Shown one piece after another: positions 1 through 5,228 of a DNA stretch of 5,228 bases. The stretch is from an uncultured Oscillospiraceae bacterium (GTDB lineage: Bacteria > Bacillota > Clostridia > Oscillospirales > Acutalibacteraceae). A program made the position numbers and the translations under genes. Position 1 is the stretch's first letter; each line of letters opens with the position of its first letter. The stretch spans positions 1 to 5,228 of the forward strand of contig URGH01000110.1 in assembly GCA_900547305.1 (NCBI GenBank), read 5' to 3'. The notes beneath the pieces were generated by a model that made no database searches, was not told where the DNA came from, and was given only the letters and a program-made list of their open reading frames with translations.

Positions 1-397
1 CCGCCAGTTCGTGAACACCCGCACCGGTTTTAAGCTTTAAGGAATTTATTTTTACATACGAGCCGCTGTCGAAATAGTTTGTAACCGCAAGGTATGCGGC
101 TTCCTCTGCCTGCTTGTTATGCTCGTATTCATAGGTCGCCGCCAGCGCCTTATCCATATACACCGTAACCTTTTTTGCGGTGAAAACAATATCAAAGGTG
201 TGCAGCCTTGTATCGGGGTAATTCGCAAAATCCTTTTGGGTCATTTTTTCGGCATAATAGCGGTAGTGCGAGTGGCTTATTGCAAGAATCTGACCGTTAG
301 GCAAATTGTATTGCAGCCCCCGCTGCCATGAGTTGTCTCCTGTAAGCGAAACCGCCGCCTTTATTTCCAGCGCAAATTCCTTTGCTTTTGCAAGCGC
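1..397 (-). pseudogene. Continuation of the modular protein gene beyond the in-frame TAG (rest of module B2)
   Basis: Read in the same frame as the upstream gene, all 132 codons from 397 down to 2 are open. The translation begins ALAKAKEFALEIKAA and matches module B1 (ALARVKEFAVEIKAA) nearly without gaps. Shared stretches include GDNSWQRGLQYNLPNGQ, VYMDKAL, NYFDSGS, KINSLKLKTG and GVHEL. There is no frameshift or second stop, and no good in-frame start codon follows the TAG, so this stretch is not a separate gene. If the TAG is real and terminates, this part is untranslated; if it is read through or is a sequence error, the protein has at least 751 codons and continues off the left edge. Any cell-wall anchor or further modules would lie there. 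Confidence 0.75.
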
Positions 398-1048
398 CTA
401 TACCTCCTCGTTTTTAGAGGCAGAGGCAACACGCCAAGCCGCCCAGCTTTTGCCGTTTTTAATGCCGTTTATGCCGTCCGCCGTGTCGTAGGTCCAGTCA
501 ACACCGGGCAGCGCACCGGGGTATGTATCGGTTGAAAAATCATAATCGGCAACCGTGTCCATATCCTCTGCCTTTACATTGTAAAGCTTTATACCCGAGA
601 AATATGTGCCTACCTCGCCTACCTTGAGCACAAGCGCGCCCGCGGCTGTATTGGCAACGGTTTTATCCATAACCTTAACGCCGTCCACCAGTAAAACAGC
701 GCGGTTTGCCCTCATTCTTATGCTTACGCTGTGCCACTGACCGTCGGCAATATTAAGCGATGCGTCGCTGAACTCACTTTCTGAATATCCGACGAAATAA
801 ATTCCGCCCGCCTCGGTTTTGTTTGCGGTAAGCTCGTATGAGCCGCCCTTTGCCTGCCGCAATAATACCGTAAAGGGCGAAACGCTCTCAGCAGGGGCGC
901 AAACCTTAAAATCAAGCCCGAAGCTTTGCAGGCTTTCCGAAAGCGTAACACTGTTTGCCGCGGCAGCGCGGAAAGCCGCTCCCACATTTTTGCCGTTCCA
1001 CGAGGTCCAGCTGCCGCCGAGCGCAGCTTTATTCCCGAAGGAGGTGTA
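5..1048 (-). repeat. Tandem A-B module unit, copy 2 (contains the TAG)
   Basis: From YTSFGNKAA to the GVHEL near the left edge, 348 codons counting the TAG. Protein similarity to copy 1 is strongest at the A/B junction (AEDMDTVADYDFSTDTYPG is identical in both) and at the end of module B. The TAG at 398-400 aligns with the AAG Lys codon of copy 1 (residue 252). Confidence 0.8.
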
Positions 1049-2254
1049 TTCGGGGGTCGCCGTGCCTGCGGTAAATTCAGGCGCCGGCTTTTCCACTACC
1101 AGCTCGTGAACACCCTTGCCTGTTTTAAGCTTTAAGGAGTTGATTTTAATAAACGAGCCGCTGTCAAAATAATTATATACCGAAAAATACGCGGCGGAAT
1201 CTGCTGCCTTGCCGTGCTTATACTCAAACACGGGGGTTAAGGCCTTATCCATATACACAAGTATTTTTTCGCCGGTAAATACAATGTCGTAGGTGTGCAG
1301 CTTTTTATCTGGGTAGCTTGCCCCATCCTTCTGATACACCACCGAGCCGCCCGAGGTGTACCTGAAATTAGATTCATTTACCTTTATGTCCTGTCCGTTC
1401 GGTAAATTATATTGCAAACCGCGCTGCCATGAATTGTCACCCGCAATAAATGCCGCGGCTTTAATTTCCACCGCAAATTCCTTTACCCTTGCAAGCGCCT
1501 TTGTATCATCGCTGCCGGCAGCCGCAGCCACCCGCCAGGTTACCCAGCTTTGGGTGTTTTTAATGCCGTTAATGCCGTCCTCAGTATCATATTTCCAGGT
1601 GACGCCCGGCAGCGCGCCTGGGTATGTATCGGTTGAAAAATCGTAGTCGGCAACCGTGTCCATATCCTCTGCGCGAACACCCGCAACCTTAATGCCCGAT
1701 AAAGCTGTATCAGCCGCAGAAACGTCTATTCTCAGCCTGCCCGCCTCTGCGGGTGCGGTCATATCTATATCCATAACCTTAACGCCGTCGGCAAGCAGCA
1801 CAGCGCGCTGCGCTCTAAGCTTAATGCCTATGCTGTGCCATTTTCCGTCGGCTATATTAAGCGCCGGCTCGGAAAAGCCTGTTTCCCCGTAGCCGCTGAA
1901 CGAAATGCCCGCACCCGCGCTTTTATTTACGGTAAAGCAATATGCGTTATCCCCGTTTTCGCGCATAAAAACCGAAATCGGGGCAACCGCGCCCGCAGGC
2001 GCCTTCAGCTTGAAATCAAGGCTGAAATCCGCAAGCCCTTCACTAAGCATTGCCTCGGTTTCTCCGCCAGAAACATAAGCCTTGCCCACATTTAAGGCGT
2101 CCTCCTGCTTCCAGTCGCCCGGCAGTGCGGTATCCTCGCCGAAAAAGCTGTATGTTGCCTGTTCGCCGGCAGTACCCGTAAGACTGAAAAGAACAGGTGT
2201 AAAAGCAGCCGTGCAAAGCAAAACCGCAAGTATTAACGATATTGCCTTTTTCAT
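398..2254 (-). CDS. Secreted modular protein of concanavalin/LamG-like domains, stopped by an in-frame TAG
   Basis: 618 codons run from ATG to the TAG at 398-400. Residues 1 to about 30 are a Sec signal peptide (MKKA, long hydrophobic core). Cys14 is preceded by Leu-Leu, so it does not make a good lipobox, and signal peptidase I cleavage near residues 28-33 is more likely. The mature part alternates two beta-rich modules: A1 (about 35-192), B1 (203-385), A2 (403-559) and B2 (from 570, cut by the stop). A modules carry NIADGKWHS/NIADGQWHS and then a DGVKVMD strand, as in LamG-type concanavalin-like folds. B modules carry LHTYDIVF then VYMDKAL, a comparable sandwich pattern. No catalytic motif is recognised; carbohydrate or surface binding is inferred. 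A Pro/Thr-rich linker (about 388-402) separates the units. It is the third gene of the putative operon, 69 bases after the receptor gene. The stop falls inside module B2, and the frame continues open beyond it, so this is probably a damaged or recoded larger protein and not the true full product. Confidence 0.8.
   Translation of the reverse strand: MKKAISLILAVLLCTAAFTPVLFSLTGTAGEQATYSFFGEDTALPGDWKQEDALNVGKAYVSGGETEAMLSEGLADFSLDFKLKAPAGAVAPISVFMRENGDNAYCFTVNKSAGAGISFSGYGETGFSEPALNIADGKWHSIGIKLRAQRAVLLADGVKVMDIDMTAPAEAGRLRIDVSAADTALSGIKVAGVRAEDMDTVADYDFSTDTYPGALPGVTWKYDTEDGINGIKNTQSWVTWRVAAAAGSDDTKALARVKEFAVEIKAAAFIAGDNSWQRGLQYNLPNGQDIKVNESNFRYTSGGSVVYQKDGASYPDKKLHTYDIVFTGEKILVYMDKALTPVFEYKHGKAADSAAYFSVYNYFDSGSFIKINSLKLKTGKGVHELVVEKPAPEFTAGTATPEYTSFGNKAALGGSWTSWNGKNVGAAFRAAAANSVTLSESLQSFGLDFKVCAPAESVSPFTVLLRQAKGGSYELTANKTEAGGIYFVGYSESEFSDASLNIADGQWHSVSIRMRANRAVLLVDGVKVMDKTVANTAAGALVLKVGEVGTYFSGIKLYNVKAEDMDTVADYDFSTDTYPGALPGVDWTYDTADGINGIKNGKSWAAWRVASASKNEEV
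504..572 (-). repeat. Near-identical DNA direct repeat, copy 2 (partner at 1605-1673)
   Basis: Compared by hand with 1605-1673, 64 of 69 bases are identical at an exact offset of 1101 bases (367 codons). It encodes the A/B module junction. The identity is well above that of the flanking module sequence, so local homogenisation or recent duplication is possible. Confidence 0.75.
1100..2152 (-). repeat. Tandem A-B module unit, copy 1
   Basis: Residues 35-385 of the modular protein (YSFFGEDTA to GVHEL). It aligns with copy 2 at an offset of 365-368 codons, with only about three codons of net length difference. This copy is uninterrupted and serves as the template that shows the in-frame stop in copy 2 to be abnormal. 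Confidence 0.8.
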
Positions 2255-2261
2255 ATTCCTT

Positions 2262-2267
2262 CTCCTT
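2262..2267 (-). promoter_or_regulatory. Ribosome binding site of the modular secreted protein gene
   Basis: AAGGAG on the minus strand lies 7 bases before the ATG at 2254, inside a purine-rich leader. The match and spacing are near ideal, and a signal peptide follows at once, which fixes the start. The gene therefore has its own strong translation initiation despite the hairpin upstream. Confidence 0.8.
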
Positions 2268-2285
2268 TTCCTGTTTTGGTATGTG

Positions 2286-2312
2286 CCGGGGAGAATATTT
2301 TTTCCTCCCCGG
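2286..2312 (-). other. GC-rich intercistronic hairpin after the binding-protein gene
   Basis: CCGGGGAG and CTCCCCGG form a perfect 8-bp stem around an 11-base A/T-rich loop, 11 bases after the first TAA of the binding-protein gene and before the ribosome binding site of the next gene. Neither strand has a T-run after the stem, so it is not a canonical intrinsic terminator. Hairpins just after solute-binding-protein genes are known to protect the upstream mRNA from 3' exonucleases and so raise receptor expression over other operon members; that role is inferred here. Confidence 0.5.
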
Positions 2313-2323
2313 GTCTGCTGTTA

Positions 2324-4111
2324 TTACTTATTTTCGGTAATGCTTATATCATCTATAACTACCTTGCCGCCCTTGCCCGTGTAGCTCATTACCAGAACAA
2401 AATCGTTGCCCTTTTTGCTTACCGGCAGGTTTATGTTACCCGTAAGCGTGCCCGATTTCTTCGAGCTGCTGTCAAGCACAAGGGTATCGGCAGTGCCGTT
2501 ATCGTAGCTGTCAATATCCGAAAGCGAGCGTATCTGGAAGTATACAGTATCATAGCCCTTTAATTCTTCGGCTAAGGAGTATTTAAGCGAGATTTTGTAG
2601 TTATGACCCGAGGGCAGCTTTGCCGCGCTCGCGTCTGTGTGAATAAGCACGGGCGGGTTGCTGCCGGCGTCGGTTTCGGGGCAGGTTACCGTAAGCGACT
2701 GCTTGCCTGAAAGCTTACCCTCAAGCTTTGCGCAGCCGGAGGCTTTTTCAACAATGGGCGCCATTCCGCTTTCAAAATCTATGGTTTTAATTTTTGTGTA
2801 TTCCTCAATTCCGTCCACCTTGGTATCGGCAAGGCAATCGTCCAGCTCAGCCTGCAAGGTCGGCTTTTCGCTTGCAATAACCGTGCTTATAGACTGACCG
2901 TCGCGGTAGATATTTTCCCACATCCCGCGGGATATAGTGCCGAAATTGTTAAAGCCCATTGAATTGAGAACATAAGCGTTAGGCAGTATTTCGTCAATAA
3001 GCTTTTGCTGCTCATCGGTATAGCCGTGCCATACCTTGTTGGTTTCCTTGGTTGTTTTTTGCCTTGCCTTTTCAGCAGCCGGCGCATAGTAATTTTTAAT
3101 GTATTCAGCCGAAGCCGCGGCATTTTTGGTGTTGCTCAAAATGCAAACTCCGTCCACCCAGGCGCCGTACTTAACGTCCGATTTATTATCGGGGTCCTGC
3201 GGGAAGGGTGCAAAATCCACCTCGTCTGTAAGGCCGTGCTCCTTAGCGTAGCCTAAGTAAGAAACGCGCTCGCCTATCATTGCAAGATTTCCCGCCACAA
3301 AGTAGTCAATCCAATCCCAAATGCCGGGCAGTATGCTCTTATCCTTAAAGCCTACCTGCTGCAAAAACTGCGCCGTTTTTGTAATTCCGGGGTTTTCAAG
3401 GTTAAGCTTGTAATCCGAATCAATATAATCGGCTACGCCGGCGGTATTCATAAACAGGTGCGGCAGCCATGTGCCGTAGCCGTATTGGTCGGTAACGCCG
3501 TCGTTATTGTGGTCCTGTGTAAGGCTTTTAGCGGCTTTTCTGAAATTCTCCCAATTCCATTTGCCCTCCTTGTAATATTCAAGCGGGGTCTTTTCGCCGT
3601 TATTTTCAAACATAGTTTTGTTGTAAACTATAACCATAGGCTGGTAAAGGTGCTTGAGGGCAAAGCCGTAGGTTTTATTTTTAAAGGCAAAGCCCTTTTT
3701 GCTCAGGTCCACAGAGACCTGCGCGGTATCCTCAAGATAATCGTCTACCGGCAGTAAAAAGCTTTTAAGCGGCAGCACCGGTATATCCTGAAATGTGCCC
3801 GAGGCATAAACGTCTAACTGCTCGCCCGAGGCTATAAGCGTTGAAAGCTTGGTGTAGCGCTGGTTCCAGTCGGTACCGTAAATATAGGTGACCCTGCCGC
3901 CGTATTTTTCCTGCCAGGCTCTGCCCGATTCGTTTATAACGTCAGCTATTTCCTCGCTGTCGTTAGATACAAAAACCACTATTTTTGAGTTTTTGAAGTC
4001 CTTTTTCTCGGCAGCCGCAGTCCCGCCGGATTCATTATCGCTTTTTCCGCAACCCGCAAATAAACCGATGATCATTCCGAAGGCTAACAGTAAGGCAAAT
4101 ATTCGTTTCAT
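2324..4111 (-). CDS. ABC-importer extracellular sugar-binding lipoprotein (family 1 solute-binding protein) with an extra C-terminal beta-rich domain
   Basis: The 595-residue product is complete and ends in TAA TAA. Residues 1-21 are a lipoprotein signal: MKR, a hydrophobic core, and lipobox LFAGC with the lipidated Cys at 21. Residues about 43-430 look like a family 1 (UgpB/MalE-like) solute-binding protein, with IASGEQLDVYA (93-103), VIVYNKTMFEN (160-170), WNWENFRKAAKSLT (185-198), GNLAMIG (274-280) and AWVDGVCILS (317-326). Residues 200-208 (DHNNDGVTD) match the DxNxDGxxD calcium-binding loop often seen in such Firmicutes receptors. Many Trp and Tyr residues suit stacking on sugar rings. 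Such proteins usually have about 400-450 residues; here residues about 443-595, from IDFESG to VVIDDISI, add a beta-strand-rich domain resembling a carbohydrate-binding sandwich (inference). Role: capture of an oligosaccharide at the outer membrane face for an ABC permease. No permease or ATPase gene is adjacent in the window; partners may lie off the right edge. The ligand is unknown. Confidence 0.88.
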   Translation of the reverse strand: MKRIFALLLAFGMIIGLFAGCGKSDNESGGTAAAEKKDFKNSKIVVFVSNDSEEIADVINESGRAWQEKYGGRVTYIYGTDWNQRYTKLSTLIASGEQLDVYASGTFQDIPVLPLKSFLLPVDDYLEDTAQVSVDLSKKGFAFKNKTYGFALKHLYQPMVIVYNKTMFENNGEKTPLEYYKEGKWNWENFRKAAKSLTQDHNNDGVTDQYGYGTWLPHLFMNTAGVADYIDSDYKLNLENPGITKTAQFLQQVGFKDKSILPGIWDWIDYFVAGNLAMIGERVSYLGYAKEHGLTDEVDFAPFPQDPDNKSDVKYGAWVDGVCILSNTKNAAASAEYIKNYYAPAAEKARQKTTKETNKVWHGYTDEQQKLIDEILPNAYVLNSMGFNNFGTISRGMWENIYRDGQSISTVIASEKPTLQAELDDCLADTKVDGIEEYTKIKTIDFESGMAPIVEKASGCAKLEGKLSGKQSLTVTCPETDAGSNPPVLIHTDASAAKLPSGHNYKISLKYSLAEELKGYDTVYFQIRSLSDIDSYDNGTADTLVLDSSSKKSGTLTGNINLPVSKKGNDFVLVMSYTGKGGKVVIDDISITENK

Positions 4112-4118
4112 ATTTTTT

Positions 4119-4124
4119 TCCTCT
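4119..4124 (-). promoter_or_regulatory. Ribosome binding site of the sugar-binding lipoprotein gene
   Basis: AGAGGA on the minus strand lies 7 bases before the ATG at 4111 in an A-rich leader. It supports that ATG as the start, as does the typical lipoprotein signal that immediately follows. Confidence 0.75.
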
Positions 4125-4143
4125 TTTCAAAAATTTTATTTTA

Positions 4144-4157
4144 CCGGAAAACTCCGG
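4144..4157 (-). other. Small hairpin in the gap between hydrolase and binding-protein genes
   Basis: On the minus strand CCGGA-GTTT-TCCGG forms a 5-bp perfect stem with a 4-base loop, starting 6 bases after the hydrolase TAA stop. It is followed by a mixed A/T run (TAAAATAAAATTTTT), not a clean U-tract. It could act as a weak terminator or as an mRNA 3'-end stabiliser, but the stem is short and it may have no function. Confidence 0.25.
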
Positions 4158-4163
4158 ATAAGA

Positions 4164-5228
4164 TTACTCTAAAATTACCTTTACCGCCTGGTAAGCGTTT
4201 ACGGTTACTTTATTGCCGTCAACCGCGCTTGTGTTCTGCACCTTCCACTTGCCGTTTTCATACCCGCCGAACGCGGCGCCGGCAACCTTTGCGCTGCTGT
4301 CAAACTCAAACACGCTGCTATCACGGTTAGCAAGCAATATCCATTCCTTATCCCCCACGGGGAAAGCAATCCCTAAGCCGTCGTTACCCTGCGTAAATCT
4401 TATTGAAAAGCCGTTGAGTGATGAGGTTACGTCCATACCTCCCTCAAGGTGCTCGCCGTTAAATTCAAGCACCTCGCCGTTCGGCACGGCGAAGGCGAGC
4501 TTTGAAGAAACCTTTTTAATCATATTCATAAACTTGCGGTCCTCATCCGTTGAGGGGCGCTCTGTCCACTCCTTGCTGTCGCGCCCGTTATTTACATAAA
4601 AGCCGAAGCTGTCCCTGTCGTCGCGGTGGCAGTAAATCATCATTCCGGCGCCCATTTCAAGCATTTTCGCCATATTATAGCCAAATTCATAATTGCCTGA
4701 TGCCTCTGCCAAGTGCGTAACATTGCCGCTCACCTTGGTAATATACTGGTTAAGCGAGTCCCATGTAGTGGTGTAGCAGTCAACACCCACAATGTCAATT
4801 CCGCTGGTATCGATTATATCCTCGTAGTCAAGCTTTAATTCCGGAATAGTGTTTCTGCCCGCGCCGCTCACATTTATTCTGGTAACGCAGTTGTAGGGGC
4901 TGCTGTGAATAACGTCGCCCAGCGCGCTTTCATAGGCGAAAAACTCCTCGCGCTGCCCGTTTACCCAGCAATATTTATCGTGCCCCTCCTTGGTCTGCCA
5001 CCACTGTCCCACAAAATTCTGTGCCGCGTCGGTCTGGTCGGGCTGGAAATTGTTCGCTCCCTGGTCTACCTCGTTATTAACCTGAATCATAACGCAGCGC
5101 TTTTGCTTATCGTTCTGTGCCAGCCATTTCATCATTTCGCCTACTGCGGTTTTTTCCGCCTCAAGCGTTTCTTTGCAGGAGAAATCAAACCACACGCCGT
5201 CGCCCTTGAAGCCCTCGGGCACTACTCT
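4164..5228 (-). CDS. Glycoside hydrolase, clan GH-A TIM-barrel type (beta-galactosidase-like), C-terminal part only
   Basis: The frame is open to the right edge (AGA GTA before a GTG at 5222), so that GTG is not taken as the start and the N-terminus is outside the window; 354 residues are visible, ending in TAA. Seen: the stretch MIQVNNEVDQ (Asn at 5073-5075, Glu at 5070-5072) looks like the end of barrel strand 4 with the Asn-Glu acid/base pair of clan GH-A enzymes. Further on, GIDIVGVDCY resembles strand 6, and THLAEASG puts a Glu (4704-4706) where the strand-7 nucleophile is expected. MMIYCHRDD would be strand 8. The last ~100 residues are beta-rich and probably form an accessory sandwich domain. 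Known of the clan: retaining hydrolysis of beta-glycosides using two Glu residues. Inference: a GH35/GH42-like or related enzyme, with the exact family and substrate not assignable. It is the first visible gene of the putative operon, 52 bases before the sugar-binding protein. A signal peptide cannot be judged. Confidence 0.72.
   Translation of the reverse strand, partial: RVVPEGFKGDGVWFDFSCKETLEAEKTAVGEMMKWLAQNDKQKRCVMIQVNNEVDQGANNFQPDQTDAAQNFVGQWWQTKEGHDKYCWVNGQREEFFAYESALGDVIHSSPYNCVTRINVSGAGRNTIPELKLDYEDIIDTSGIDIVGVDCYTTTWDSLNQYITKVSGNVTHLAEASGNYEFGYNMAKMLEMGAGMMIYCHRDDRDSFGFYVNNGRDSKEWTERPSTDEDRKFMNMIKKVSSKLAFAVPNGEVLEFNGEHLEGGMDVTSSLNGFSIRFTQGNDGLGIAFPVGDKEWILLANRDSSVFEFDSSAKVAGAAFGGYENGKWKVQNTSAVDGNKVTVNAYQAVKVILE

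Noticed and set aside
391..393. TTG start 8 bases after the SD-like GAGGAGGT, as possible re-initiation after the TAG
   Set aside because: It is out of frame with the module sequence and meets TAA after ten codons, so it could not produce the rest of module B2.
1036..1046. AAGGAGGTG-like ribosome binding site on the plus strand
   Set aside because: It is antisense to the modular protein gene and no plausible start and coding frame follow it; it is the complement of ordinary codons in the minus-strand gene.
3486..3514. DxNxDGxxD motif as a sign of a dockerin or cellulosome link
   Set aside because: The motif occurs once, inside the solute-binding domain at the position where receptors of this family often have a calcium loop; dockerins carry two such loops in a separate domain of about 60 residues.
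4112..4163. Promoter for the sugar-binding protein gene in the 52-base gap
   Set aside because: A TAAAAT resembling a -10 box is present, but the region is simply A/T-rich and no TTGACA-like -35 is found at a suitable distance.
4213..4599. Open frame of 128 codons on the plus strand
   Set aside because: It lies wholly antisense to the hydrolase, whose own frame has recognisable strand motifs; no signal peptide, good start context or known motif supports it. Other plus-strand frames of 60-100 codons in the window are rejected for the same reason.

Overview
All coding sequence in this window lies on the minus strand, so genes are read from right to left. There are three consecutive, closely spaced genes: the C-terminal 354 residues of a glycoside hydrolase of the clan GH-A type (right edge to 4164), a complete lipoprotein sugar-binding protein of ABC-importer type (4111 to 2324), and a secreted protein built from tandem concanavalin-like modules (2254 to beyond the left edge). 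Gaps are 52 and 69 bases. The second and third genes each have a good ribosome binding site, and I see no convincing promoter in either gap, so the layout looks like one operon whose promoter lies off the right edge.

The sequence suggests a Gram-positive anaerobe of the Clostridia, probably a gut or rumen member. The reasons are a typical Firmicutes lipoprotein signal (lipobox LFAGC), strong AGAGGA/AAGGAG ribosome binding sites 7 bases before ATG, an apparently intermediate GC content, and the secreted carbohydrate-active gene content. This taxonomic call is inference from style, not a database match. Together the genes read as part of a polysaccharide- or glycoside-use locus: a hydrolase, a surface sugar receptor, and a large secreted or surface protein of lectin-like folds. 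No permease, ATPase or regulator is in view.

The main surprise is in the third gene. Its reading frame is stopped by a single TAG at 398-400, yet the same frame continues open for all 132 codons to the left edge and encodes the rest of the second repeat unit, which clearly matches the first unit. In the first unit the aligned codon is AAG (Lys). This is therefore a one-base nonsense change in an otherwise well kept gene (a fresh pseudogene, a sequence error, or, less likely, a read-through or reassigned TAG). The other two genes end in TAA (one in TAA TAA) and contain no in-frame TAG.

Other points of interest are an 8-bp GC-rich hairpin between the receptor gene and the modular gene, an added C-terminal beta-rich domain on the receptor, and a highly similar direct DNA repeat inside the modular gene. 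I found no RNA gene, CRISPR array, mobile element or clearly new system. No stretch over 300 bases lacks a gene.
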